Assembly: GCF_964355755.1 (NCBI RefSeq)
Contig: NC_092677.1
Span: 21,672,101-21,736,100 of the forward strand
Source of the DNA: Antedon mediterranea
Taxonomy: Eukaryota > Echinodermata > Crinoidea > Comatulida > Antedonidae
Direction: 5' to 3'
Length of the DNA stretch: 64,000 bases
This document shows positions 46,478 to 58,149 of the stretch, in pieces. Under the pieces are notes generated by a model. It was not told the origin of the DNA and did no database searches. It worked only from the letters and a program-made list of their open reading frames with translations. The position numbers and the translations under genes were made by a program. Position 1 is the stretch's first letter; the number at the start of each line of letters is the position of its first letter.

Positions 46478-48799
46478 TTGTTTCTGATTTTAAAAAAGGT
46501 TCATTTGTTTAGGCCTGTCATTTACAACCCTCAAAATATCTCACCTTCAAAAAAAATATTTATTTTCAATAAAAAAAAAAAGAAAAGAAATATCCCTAGA
46601 GGCTCGAACCCACTACTGCGAGCACTCAAACTTGAGCATTACCCGTTATGCCTCAGACCAGTAGATGACTGAAGAGCTGATAATACTCTATTTATATGAA
46701 ATAAATAATAAATCAATCAAAAATAATGCCATGCAACTTTGTTTCTGATTTTAAAAAAGGTTCACTTGTTTAGGCCTGACATTTACAACCCTAAAAATAT
46801 CTCACCTTCAAAAACAATATTTATTTTCAAATAAAAAAAAAAGAAAAAAAATATCCCTAGAAGTTCGAACCCACTATTGAAATCACTCAAACCTGAGCAT
46901 TAACCGTTCGCCGCAAACCATTTTATGACTGAAGAGCTGATAATAGTCTATTAATATGAAATGGATGATCAATCAATGAAAAATAATGCCATGCAACTTT
47001 GTTTCTGATTTTTAAAAAGGTTCACTTGTTTAGGCCTGACAGTTGCAACCCTAAAAATATCTCACTTTCAAAAACAATATTTATTTTCAATTAAAAAAAA
47101 AAGAAAAAAAAATACCCGTATAGGTTCGAACCCACTACTGAGAGCACTCAAACCTGAGCATTACACGTTACGCCACAAACCAGTAGATGACTGAGGAGCT
47201 GATAATAGTCTATATATATGAAATAAATGATCAATCAATGAAAAATAATGCCATGCAACTTTGTTTCTGATTGAAAAAAATGTTCACTTGTTTAGGCCTG
47301 ACATTTACAACCCTCAAAATATCTCACTTTCAAAAACAATATTTATTTTCAAATAAAAAAAAAAAAAAAAAATATCCCTAGAAGTTCGAACCCACTATTG
47401 AAATTACTCAAAACTGAGCATTACCCGTTACGCCGCAAACCAGTATATAACTGAAGAGCTGATAATAGTCTATTTATATGAAATGGATGATCAACCAATG
47501 AAAAATAATGCCATGCAACTTTGTTTCTGATTTTAAAAAAGGTTCACTTGTTTAGGCCTGACATTTACAACCCTAAAAATATCTCACTTTCAAAAACAAT
47601 ATTTATTTTCAATTTAAAAAAGAAAATCCCTAGAGGTTCGAACCCACTACTGAGAGAACTCAAACCTGAGCATTATCCGTTACGCCACCAACCAGTAGGT
47701 GACTGAGGAGCTGATAATAGTCTATTTATATGAAATAAATGATCAATCAATGAAAAATAATGCCATGCAACTTTGTTTCTGATTTTAAAAAAGGTTCACT
47801 TGTTTTGGCCTGACATTTACAACCCTCAAAATATCTCACTTTCAAAAACAATATTTTTTCAATTAAAAAAAAAAAAGAAATAAAATATCAGTAGAGGTTC
47901 GAACCCTCTATTGAAATCACTCAAACCTGAGCATTACCCGTTCGCCGCAAACCATTTTATGACTGAAGAGCTGATAATAGTCTATTTATATGAAATGGAT
48001 GATCAATCAATGAAAAATAATGCCATGCAACTTTGTTTCTGATTTTAAAAAAGGTTCACTTGTTTAGGCCTGACAGTTGCAACCCTAAAAAAATCTCACT
48101 TTCAAAAACAATATTTATTTTCAATTAAAAAAAAAAGAAAAAAAAATACCCGTATAGGTTCGAACCCACTACTGAGAGCACTCAAACCTGAGCATTACAC
48201 GTTACGCCACAAACCAGTAGATGACTGAGGAGCTGATAATAGTCTATATGAAATAAATAATCAATCAATGAAAAATAATGCCATGCAACTTTGTTTCTGA
48301 TTGAAAAAAATGTTCACTTGTTTAGGCCTGACATTTACAACCCTCAAAATATCTCACTTTCAAAAACAATATTTATTTTCAAATAAAAAAAAAAAAAAAA
48401 TATCCCTAGAAGTTCGAACCCACTATTGAAATCACTCAAAACTGAGCATTACCCGTTACACCGCAAACCAGTATATAACTGAAGAGCTGATAATAGTCTA
48501 TTTATATGAAATGGATGATCAACCAATGAAAAATAATGCCATGCAACTTTGTTTCTGATTTTAAAAAGGTTCACTTGTTTAGGCCTGACATTTACAACCC
48601 TAAAAATATCTCACTTTCAAAAACAATATTTATTTTCAATTTAAAAAAGAAAATCCCTAGAGGTTCGAACCCACTACTGAGAGAACTCAAACCTGAGCAT
48701 TATCCGTTACGCCACCAACCAGTAGGTGTCTGAGGAGCTGATAATAGTCTATTTATATGAAATGAATGATCAATCAATGAAAAATAATGCCATGCAACT
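46478..48799. repeat. Cassette D-E-F-G-H with an internal four-monomer duplication
   Basis: Starts are D 46478, E 46739, F 46999, G 47261, H' 47521, L/E hybrid 47773, F 48033, G 48291 and H' 48549. F-G-H' occurs twice, the second time preceded by a monomer whose left part is L (ttttggcctg, atatcag) and right part E (ctattgaaatcac, gttcgccgc). The H' copies share an unusually short A tract (aaaaaagaaaatccc). In the second H' the loss of one A shifts frame, which opens a short ATG reading frame at 48536 that I regard as meaningless. Confidence 0.83.
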
Positions 48800-50096
48800 T
48801 TGTTTCTGATTTTAAAAAAGGTTCACTTGTTTTGGCCTGACATTTACAACCCTTAAAATATCTCACTTTCAAAAACAATATTTTTTCAATTAAAAAAAAA
48901 AAAGAAATAAACTATCAGTAGAGGTTCGAACCCACTAGTGAGAGCACTCAAACTTGAGCATTACCCGTTACGCCACGAACCAGTAGATGACTGAAGAGCT
49001 GATAATACTCTATTTATATGAAATAAATAATAAATCAATGAAAAATAATGCCATGCAACTTTGTTTCTGATTTTAAAAAAGGTCCACTTGTTTAGGCCTG
49101 ACATTTACAACCCTCAAACTATCTCACTTTCAAAAACCATATTTATTTTAAATTTAAAAAAAAAAAGAAAAAAAATATTCGTAGAGGTTCGAACCCACCA
49201 CTGCGAGAACTCAAACCTGAGCACTACCAGTTACGCTACAAACCAGTAGATGACTGAAGAGCTGATAATAGTCTATTTATATGAAATTAATAATAAATCA
49301 ATGAAAAATAATGCCATGCAACTTTGTTTCTGATTTTAAAAAAGGTTCACTTGTTTAGGCCTGACATTTACAACCCTCAAAATATCTCACTTTCAAAAAC
49401 AATATTTATTAAAAAAAAAAAAAAAAAAGAAACAAAATATCCGTAGAGGTTCGAACCCACTAGTGAGAGAACTCAAACTTGAGCATTACCCGTTACGCCA
49501 CAAACCAGTAGATGACTGAAGAGCTGATAATACTCTATTTATATGAAATAAATAATAAATCAATGAAAAATAATGCCATGCAACTTTGTTTCTGATTTTA
49601 AAAAAGGTCCACTTGTTTAGGCCTGACATTTACAACCCTCAAAATATCTCACTTTCAAAAACCATATTTATTTTCAATTTAAAAAAAAAAGAAAAAAATA
49701 TCCCGAGAGGTTCGACCCACTACTGCGAGAACTCAAACCTGAGCATTACCCGTTACGCCACAAACCAGTAGATGTCTGAAGAGCTGATAATAGTCTATTT
49801 ATATGAAATGAATGATCAATCAATGAAAAATAATGCCATGCAACTTTGTTTCTGATTTAAAAAAAGGTTCACTTGTTTAGGCCTGACATTTACAACCCTA
49901 AAAATATCTCACTTTCAAAAACAATATTTATTTTCAATTTAAAAAAAAAAATCCCTAGAGGTTCGAACCCACTACTGAGAGAACTCAAACCTGAGCATTA
50001 TCCGTTACGCCACCAACAAGTAGGTGACTGAGGAGCTGATAATAGTCTATTTATATGAAATGAATGATCAATCAATGAAAAATAATGCCATGAAGC
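48800..50096. repeat. Satellite monomers L-I'-B'-A-H'
   Basis: L starts at 48800, I' with aaactatctc at 49061, B' near 49322, A at 49586 and H' near 49848. The I'-B'-A part is the same trimer as at 22786. No gene is present. Confidence 0.88.
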
Positions 50097-52178
50097 TTTG
50101 TTTCTGATTTTAAAAAAGGTTCACTTGTTTTGGCCTGACTTTTACAACCCTCAAAATATCTCACTTTCAAAAACAATATTTTTTCAATTAAAAAAAAAAA
50201 AGTAATAAAATATCAGTAGAGGTTCGAACCCACTAGTGAGAGCACTCAAACTTGAGCATTACCGGTTACGCCACAAACCAGTAGATGACTGAAGAGCTGA
50301 TAATAGTCTATTTATATGAAATGAATGATCAATCAATGAAAAATAATGCCATGCAACTTTGTTTCTGATTTTAAAAAAGGTTCACTTGTTTAGGCCTGAT
50401 ATTTACAACCCTCAAAATATCTCACTTTCAAAAACCATATTTATTTTCAATTTAAAAAAAAAAGAAAAAAAATATCCCTAGAGGTTCGACCCACTACTCA
50501 GAGCACTCAAAACTGAGCATTACCCGTTACGCCACAAACCAGTAGATGACTGAAGAGCTGATAATAGTCTATTTATATGAAATGAATGATCAATCAATGA
50601 AAAATAATGCCATGCAACTTTGTTTCTGATTTAAAAAAAGGTTCACTTGTTTAGGCCTGACATTTACAACCCTCAAAATATCTCACTTCCAAAAACAATA
50701 TTTATTTTCAATTAAAAAAAAAAGAAAAAAAATATTCGTAGAGGTTCGAACCCACTACTGCGAGAACTCAAACCTGAGCACTACCGGTTACGCCACAAAC
50801 CAGGAGATGACTGAAGAGCTGATAACAGTCTATTTATTTGAAATGAATGATCCATCAATGTAAAATGATGTTATGCAACTTTGTTTCTGATTTTAAAAAA
50901 AGGTCCACTTGGTTAGGCTTGACATTTAAAACCCTCAAAATATCTCACTTTCAAAAACCATATTTATTTTCAATTTAAAAAAAAAAATCCCTAGAGGTTC
51001 GAACCCACTACTGAGAGAACTCAAACTTGAGCATTATCCGTTACGCCACCAACCAGTAGGTGACTGAGGAGCTGATAATAGTCTATTTATATGAAATGAA
51101 TGATCAATCAATTAAAAATAATGCCATGAAGCTTTGTTTCTGATTTTAAAAAAGGTTCACTTGTTTTGGCCTGACATTTACAACCCTCAAAATATCTCAC
51201 TTTCAAAAACAATATTTTTTCAATTAAAAAAAAAAAAGTAATAAAATATCAGTAGAGGTTCGAACCCACTAGTGAGAGCACTCAAACTTGAGCATTACCG
51301 GTTACGCCACAAACCAGTAGATGACTGAAGAGCTGATAATAGTCTATTTATATGAAATGAATGATCAATCAATGAAAAATAATGCCATGCAACTTTGTTT
51401 CTGATTTTAAAAAAGGTTCACTTGTTTAGGCCTGATATTTACAACCCTCAAAATATCTCACTTTCAAAAACCATATTTATTTTCAATTTAAAAAAAAAAG
51501 AAAAAAAATATCCCTAGAGGTTCGACCCACTACTCAGAGCACTCAAACCTGAGCATTACCCGTTACGCCACAAACCAGTAGATGAATGAAGAGCTGATAA
51601 TAGTCTATTTATATGAAATGAATGATCAATCAATGAAAAATAATGCCATGCAACTTTGTTTCTGATTTTAAAAAAGGTCCACTTGTTTAGGCCTGACATT
51701 TACAACCCTCAAAATATCTCACTTCCAAAAACAATATTTATTTTCATTTAAAAAAAAAAGAAAAAAAATATTCGTAGAGGTTCGAACCCACTACTGCGAG
51801 AACTCAAACCTGAGCACTACCGGTTACGCCACAAACCAGTAGATGACTGAAGAGCTGATAACAGTCTATTTATTTTAAATGAATGATCCATCAATGTAAA
51901 ATGATGTTATGCAACTTTGTTTCTGATTTTAAAAAAAGGTCCACTTGGTTAGGCTTGACATTTAAAACCCTCAAAATATCTCACTTTCAAAAACCATATT
52001 TATTTTCAATTTAAAAAAAAAAGAAAAAAAATATCCCTTGAGGTTCGACCCACTACTCAGAGCACTCAAACCTGAGCATTACCCGTTACGCCACAAACCA
52101 GTAGATGACTGAAGAGCTGATAATAGTCTATTTATATGAAATGAATTATCAATCAATGAAAAATAATGCCATGCAACT
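50097..52178. repeat. Tandem duplicated four-monomer unit L-A-I-J
   Basis: Copies start near 50097 and 51129, a period of about 1032 bp. Private markers shared only by the two copies include gccatgaagctttg, agtaataaaatatcag and ctcacttcc. In the first copy the last monomer is a J/H' hybrid, with the J left end ggttaggcttgac and the H' right part ccaccaacc. Confidence 0.83.
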
Positions 52179-52974
52179 TTGTTTCTGATTTTAAAAAAGG
52201 TCCACTTGTTTAGGCCTGACATTTACAACCCTCAAAATATCTCACTTTCAAAAACCATATTTATTTTCAATTTAAAAAAAAAAGAAAAAAAGTATTCTAG
52301 AGGTTCGACCCACTACTCAGAGCACTCAAACCTGAGCATTACTCGTTACGCCACAAACCAGTAGATGACTGAAGAGCTGGTAATAGTCTATTTATATGAA
52401 ATGAATTATCAATCAATGAAAAATAATGCCATGCAACTTTGTTTCTGATTTTAAAAAAGATCCATTTGTTTAGGCCTGACATTTACAACCCTAAAAAATA
52501 TCTCATTTTCAAAAAAAATATTTATTTTCAATAAGAAAAAAAAAAGCAATATCCCTAGAGGTTGGAACCCGCTACTGAGAGCACTCAAACCTGGGTATTA
52601 CCCGTTACGCCACAAACCAGTAGATAACTGAAGAGCTGATAATAGTCTATTTATATGAAATGAATGATCAATCAATGAAAAATAATGCCATGCAACTTTG
52701 TTTCTGATTTCAAAAAAGGTCCACTTGTTTAGGCCTGACATTTACAAACCTCAAAATATCTCACTTTCAAAAACAATATTTTTTTCAATAAAAAAAAAAA
52801 AAAAAAAAAATATTCGTAGAGGTTCGAACCCCTACTGCGAGAACTCAAACCTGAGCATTACCCGTTACTCCTCAAACCAGTAGATGACTGAAGAGCTGAT
52901 AATACTCTATATATATGAAATTAATAATAAATCAATGAAAAATAATGCCATGCAACTTTGTTTCTGATTTTAAA
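52179..52974. repeat. Satellite monomers A-K-C left of island 2
   Basis: A starts at 52179, K near 52440 and C at 52698. The last monomer has tctatatatatg and lacks one base near ttcgaacccc. It ends in gattttaaa, where island 2 starts. Confidence 0.9.
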
Positions 52975-53127
52975 CAAGCACGAATGTGCAATACTCGGGG
53001 TACAGCGAAAGAAGCTGTAATGACGTCATAAGACCGGATGTAACGTCACATACACATCAAAAACCGCGCTACCAAATACGGCTATACGATACCATCTTCG
53101 AGACGTCATATGGCTGCATCCGGTATG

Positions 53128-53318
53128 AAATTAAAAAATCCGGCTCTCTATAGCTTTGAGGACATGTCCCTGTAGTATATTCATGCTAAATCCGAGCTCA
53201 ATACTACAACGAATAAGGGAGGAGTAGTACTTTATAAATTGCACTTTTTGCTCAATAGTGTCCGGATGGAAGAAGAAGAGGAAAAGATGAGAGAGTCCTA
53301 GACTCAGGTACCCCGACT
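53128..53318. repeat. Direct repeat b, island 2 copy 1
   Basis: This matches 653-844 of island 1 almost base for base, including ggagtagtactttataaatt and ggtaccccgact. Its partner is 54341-54522. Confidence 0.85.
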
Positions 53319-53388
53319 AATAAAACGATATATACTCTATATCATTTTACGCATACAGTATATTTCACCATAAAGTTAAAGAAAAATA

Positions 53389-53459
53389 GGTTTCGCCAGG
53401 GCTCGAACCGGGACCTTCTGCGAGTTAAGCAGACTTGACAACCACTACACTACGAAAGT
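53389..53459 (-). tRNA. tRNA-Val(AAC)-like sequence 1'
   Basis: This is the counterpart of 914-987 without the 3-nt insertion, so its acceptor-to-D spacing is normal. Anticodon stem TCTGC/GCAGA, loop TTAACTC and anticodon AAC are kept. The acceptor ACTTTCG/CGAAACC pairs at five of seven positions. The T stem is mismatched at 51:63, and G10/A25 is broken as at 1425. A T5 run lies at 53382-53386. Confidence 0.7.
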
Positions 53460-53662
53460 TCTTACACCAAAAATGTGGGTTACACAAAGTTTTTTAATCC
53501 ATTTAAATTACAAATAAATTATTATGTAATAAGCACAAAGCAAGATAAACATGTGTAAAAGTGATAATTACCGATTACACAAAATAAATATTTTTAAAAA
53601 TAATAAAAATAAGATATACTGTATATCATATTACCTTATCAGTACTTTTTACCATAAAGTTG

Positions 53663-53671
53663 AAAAAAAAA
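53663..53671 (-). terminator. Pol III T9 terminator after tRNA-like 2'
   Basis: Nine T residues on the minus strand directly follow the acceptor 3' strand. Confidence 0.65.
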
Positions 53672-53743
53672 GGTTTCGCCCGGGCTCGAACCGGGGACCT
53701 TCTGCGTGTTAAGCAGACGTGATAACCACTACGCCAAGAAGCC
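53672..53743 (-). tRNA. tRNA-Val(AAC)-like sequence 2'
   Basis: I see no difference from 1201-1272 over the 72-nt tRNA-like part. It has a perfect T arm CCCGG/CCGGG, anticodon arm TCTGC-TTAACAC-GCAGA, and the same acceptor mismatches at 3:70 and 7:66. Conservation between islands, while other parts drifted, would be compatible with constraint or recent duplication. A T9 run follows at 53663-53671. Confidence 0.78.
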
Positions 53744-53745
53744 GC

Positions 53746-53817
53746 ATATAACTACATAACGCTGTGGTGTGTTTCACACATTGTGGCTTCTTAATTAAAC
53801 AAATTAATTAACAAAAA
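53746..53817. repeat. Direct repeat c, island 2 copy 1
   Basis: This matches 1275-1346 with a single visible change (gtgtttcacac in place of gtgtgtcacac). Confidence 0.8.
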
Positions 53818-53902
53818 AGCACGAATGTGCAATACAGAATACAGAATGTACAGCGAAAGAAGCTGTATACAGACGTATACAGTTTGAAAGTAAAGAAAAA
53901 TA

Positions 53903-53973
53903 GGTATCGCCAGGGCTCGAACCGGGACCTTCTGCGTGTTAAGCAGACTTGAAAACCACTACACTACGAAACC
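53903..53973 (-). tRNA. tRNA-Val(AAC)-like sequence 3', degenerate
   Basis: This is the counterpart of 1425-1495. One acceptor pair is lost (GGTTTCG/CGATACC, 4:69) and the D arm has a further change (TTTTCAAG). The anticodon arm with AAC is intact. A T5 run lies at 53896-53900. It is likely a pseudogene that has decayed further than its island 1 copy. Confidence 0.68.
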
Positions 53974-54188
53974 TCTTACATTAAAAATGTGGGTTACAGA
54001 AAGTTTTTTAATCCATTTAAATTACAAATAAATGGTAATAAGCACAAAGCAAAATAACCATGTGTAAAAGTGATAATTACCGATTACACAAAATAAGTGT
54101 TTAAAAAAATAATAAAAATAAAATATACTCTGTATAATTATCATATTGCGTATACAGTACTTTTCACCATAAAGTTTAAAAAAAAAAA

Positions 54189-54260
54189 GGTTTTGTCCGG
54201 GCTCGAACCAGGTACCTTCTGCGTGTTAAGCAAACGTGATAACCACCACGCCAAGAAGCC
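54189..54260 (-). tRNA. tRNA-Val(AAC)-like sequence 4', degenerate
   Basis: This is the counterpart of 1710-1781. The anticodon arm TTTGC-TTAACAC-GCAGA is better than in island 1. The acceptor is worse (GGCTTCT/CAAAACC) and the A box has GGCGTGGTGG, losing the conserved A14. A T11 run lies at 54178-54188. Repeat c follows just upstream of its 5' end, the arrangement broken by the insertion in island 1. Confidence 0.65.
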
Positions 54261-54270
54261 CCATATAACC

Positions 54271-54340
54271 ATATAACTACATAACGCCGTGGTGTGTGTC
54301 ACACATTGTGGCTTCTTAATTAAACAAATTAATTAACAAA
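54271..54340. repeat. Direct repeat c, island 2 copy 2
   Basis: Same unit as 53746-53817, preceded by a short duplication of atataacc. It marks the uninterrupted form of the site that carries the insertion in island 1. Confidence 0.8.
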
Positions 54341-54522
54341 AAATTAAAAATCCGGCTCTATAGATTTGAGAACATGTCCCTGTAGTATATTCATGCCAAA
54401 TCCCAGCTCAATACTACAACGAATAAGGGAGGAGTAGTACTTTAAAAATCGCACTTTTTACTCAATAGTGTCCAGATGGTGGAGGAGAAAATGAGTAAGT
54501 ACTAGACTCGGGTACCCCGAGT
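54341..54522. repeat. Direct repeat b, island 2 copy 2 (right end)
   Basis: Nearly identical to 2687-2868. It ends in the same palindrome ctcgggtaccccgag before the satellite resumes. Confidence 0.85.
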
Positions 54523-57500
54523 AAAAAGGTTCACTTGTTTAGGCCTGACATTTACAACCCTCAAAATATCTCACTTTCAAAAACAATATTTATTTTAAAT
54601 AAAAAAAAAAAAAAAATATCCGTAGAGGTTCGAACCCACTAGTGAGAACACTCAAACTTGAGCATTATCCGTTACGCCTCAAACCAGTAGATGACTGAAG
54701 AGCTGATAATAGTCTATTTATATGAAATGAATGATCAATCAATGAAAAATAATGCCATGCAACTTTGTTTCTGATTTTAAAAAAGGTCCACTTGTTTAGG
54801 CCTGACATTTACAACCCTCAAAATATCTCACTTTCAAAATCAATATTTATTCTCAATTTAAAAAAAAAAGAAAAAAAATATTCGTAGAAGTTCGAACCCA
54901 CTACTGCGAGAACTCAAACCTGAGCATTACCCGTTACGCCTCAAGCCAGTAGATGACTGAAGAGCTGATAATACTCTATTTATATGAAATTAATAATAAA
55001 TCAATGAAAAATAATGCCATGCAACTTTGTTTCTGATTTTAAAAAAGGTTCACTTGTTTAGGCCTGACATTTACAACCCTCAAAATATCTCACTTTCAAA
55101 AACAATATTTATTTTAAATATAAAAAAAATAAAAAAAAAAATACCCGCAGAGGTTCGAACCCACTAGTGAGAGCACTCAAACTTGATCATTACCCGTTAC
55201 GCCACAAACCAGTAGATGACTGAAGAGCTGACAATACTCTATTTATATGAAATAAATAATAAATCAATGAAAAATAATGCCATGCAACTTTGTTTCTGAT
55301 TTTAAAAAAGGTCCACTTGTTTAGGCCTGACATTTACAACCCTCAAAATATCTCACTTTCAAAATCCATATTTATTCTCAATTTAAAAAAAAAAGAAAAA
55401 AAATATCCCTAGAGGTTCGACCCACTACTCAGAGCACTCAAACCTGAGCATTACCCGTTACGCCACAAACCAGTAGATGACTGAAGAGCTGATAATAGTC
55501 TATTTTATATGAAATGAATGATCAATCAATGAAAAATAATGCAATGCAACTTTGTTTCTGATTTTAAAAAAGGTCCACTTGTTTAGGCCTGACATTTACA
55601 ACCCTCAAAATATCTCACTTTCAAAAACCATATTTATTTTCAATTTAAAAAAAAAAGAAAAAAAATATCCCTAGAGGTTCGACCCACTACTCAGAGCACT
55701 CAAAACTGAGCATTACCCGTTACGCCACAAATCAGTAGATGACTGAAGAGCTGATAATAGTCTATTTATATGAAATGAATGATCAATCAATAAAAAATAA
55801 AGCCATGCAACTTTGTTTCTGATTTAAAAAAAGGTTCACTTGTTTAGGCCTGACATTTACAACCCTAAAAATATCTCACTTTCAAAAACAATATTTATTT
55901 TCAATTTTAAAAAAAAATTCCCTAGAGGTTCGAACCCACTACTGAGAGAACTCAAATCTGAGCATTATCCGTTACGCCACCAACCAGTAGGTGACTGAGG
56001 AGCTGATAATAGTCTATTTATATGAAATGAATGATCAATCAATGAAAAATAATGCCATGCAACTTTGTTTCTGATTTTAAAAAAGGTTCACTTGTTTTGG
56101 CCTGACATTTACAACCCTCAAAATATCTCACTTTCAAAAACAATATTTTTTCAATTAAAAAAAAAAAGAAATAAAATATCAGTAGAGGTTCGAACCCACT
56201 AGTGAGAGCACTCAAACTTGAGCATTACCCGCTACGCCACAAACCAGTAGATGACTGAAGAGCTGATAATACTCTATTTATATGAAATAAATAATAAATC
56301 AATGAAAAATAATGCCATGCAACCTTGTTTCTGATTTTAAAAAAGGTTCATTTGTTTAGGCCTTTCATTTACAACCCTCAAAATATCTCACCTTCAAAAA
56401 AAATATTTATTTTCAATAAAAAAAAAAGAAAAGAAATATCCCTAGAGGTTCGAACCCACTACTGCGAGCACTCAAACTTGAGCATTACCCGTTACGCCTC
56501 AAACCAGTAGATGACTGAAGAGCTGATAATACTCTATTTATATGAAATGAATAATAAATCAATGAAAAATAATGCCATGCAACTTTGTTTCTGATTTTAA
56601 AAAAGGTTCACTTGTTTAGGCCTGACATTTACAACCCTCAAAATATCTCACCTTCAAAAACAATATTTATTTTCAAATAAAAAAAAAAGAAAAAAAATAT
56701 CCCTAGAAATTCGAACCCACTATTGAAATCACTCAAACCTGAGCATTACCCGTTCGCCGCAAACCATTTTATGACTGAAGAGCTGATAATAGTATATTTA
56801 TATGAAATTAATAATAAATCAATGAAAAATAATGCCATGCAACTTTGTTTCTGATTTCAAAAAATGTTCACTTGTTTAGGCCTGACAGTTGCAACCCTCA
56901 AAATATCTCACTTTCAAAAACAATATTTATTTTCAATTAAAAAAAAAATAAAAAAAAAATACCCGTATAGGTTCGAACCCACTACTGAGAGCACTCAAAC
57001 CTGAGCATTACACGTTACGCCACAAACCAGTAGATGACTGAGGAGCTGATAATAGTCTATATATATGAAATGAATGAACAATCAATGAAAAATAATGCCA
57101 TGCAACTTTGTTTCTGATTGAAAAAAATGTTCACTTGTTTAGGCCTGACATTTACAACCCTCATAATATCTCACTTTCAAAAACAATATTTTTTAAATTA
57201 AAAAAAAAAAGAAATAAAATATCAGTAGAGGTTCGAACCCACTAGTGAGAGCACTCAAACTTGAGCATTACCCGCTACGCCACAAACCAGTAGATGACTG
57301 AAGAGCTGATAATACTCTATTTTTATGAAATAAATAATAAATCAATGAAAAATAATGCCATGCAACTTTGTTTCTGATTTTAAAAAAGGTCCACTTGTTT
57401 AGGCCTGATATTTACAACCCTCAAAATATCTCAATTTCAAAAACCATATTTATTTTCAATTTAAAAAAAAAAGAAAAAAAATATCCCTAGAGGTTCGACC

Positions 57501-58149
57501 CACTACTCAGAGCACTCAAACCTGAGCATTACCCGTTACGCCACAAACCAGTAGATGACTGAAGACCTGATAATAGTCTATTTATATGAAATGAATGATC
57601 AATCAATGAAAAATAATGCCATGCAACTTTGTTTCTGATTTTAAAAAAGGTCCACTTGTTTAGGCCTGACATTTACAACCCTCAAAATATCTCACTTTCA
57701 AAAACCATATTTATTTTCAATTTAAAAAAAAAGAAAAAAAATATCCCTAGAGGTTCGACCCACTAATCAGAGCACTCAAAACTGAGCATTACCCGTTACG
57801 CCACAAACCAGTAGATGACTGAAGAGCTGATAACAGTCTATTTATATGAAATGAATGATCCATCAATGTAAAATGATGTTATACAACTTTGTTTCTGATT
57901 TTAAAAAAAGGTCCACTTGGTTAGGCTTGACATTTAAAACCCTCAAAATATCTCACTTTCAAAAACCATATTTATTTTCAATAAAAAAAAAAAAAAAAAA
58001 ATATTCGTAGAGGTTCGAACCCACTACTGCGAGAACTCAAACCTGAGCATTACCCGTTACGCCTCAAACCAGTAGATGACTGAAGAGCTGATAATACTCT
58101 ATTTATATGAAATTAATAATAAATCAATGAAAAATAATGCCATGCAACT
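54523..58149. repeat. Satellite block right of island 2
   Basis: Order is B (54523), C-like with gaagttcg (about 54764), B with tacccgcagagg, A, A, H' (about 55820), then L (56065), D (56325), E (56585), F (56845), G/L hybrid (57108), A (57368), A (about 57629) and J/C (about 57890). The string from L onward repeats 3640-5206. No gene is present. Confidence 0.92.
56065..57628. repeat. Subtype string L-D-E-F-G/L-A, copy 2
   Basis: Copy of 3640-5206 displaced by about 52.42 kb, close to the 52.48-kb displacement of the islands. Differences include cctttcattt in D, gaaattcg in E and an altered left end in F (gatttcaaaaaatg). Confidence 0.75.

Larger units (their letters stand above)
52975..54522. 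other. Island 2: non-satellite segment with four tRNA-Val-like sequences
   Basis: This is collinear with island 1 over 500-1787 and 2613-2868. It has the same order of direct repeats a, b and c and the same four minus-strand tRNA-like sequences. It lacks the insertion of about 825 bp. It enters and leaves the satellite at the same position of the monomer as island 1 (after gattttaaa, before aaaaagg). Left and right neighbour monomers differ in subtype from those of island 1. Confidence 0.9.

Noticed and set aside
2869-52974. CRISPR array
   Set aside because: Repeat units are about 261 bp and contiguous, with no unique spacers, and the setting is eukaryotic.
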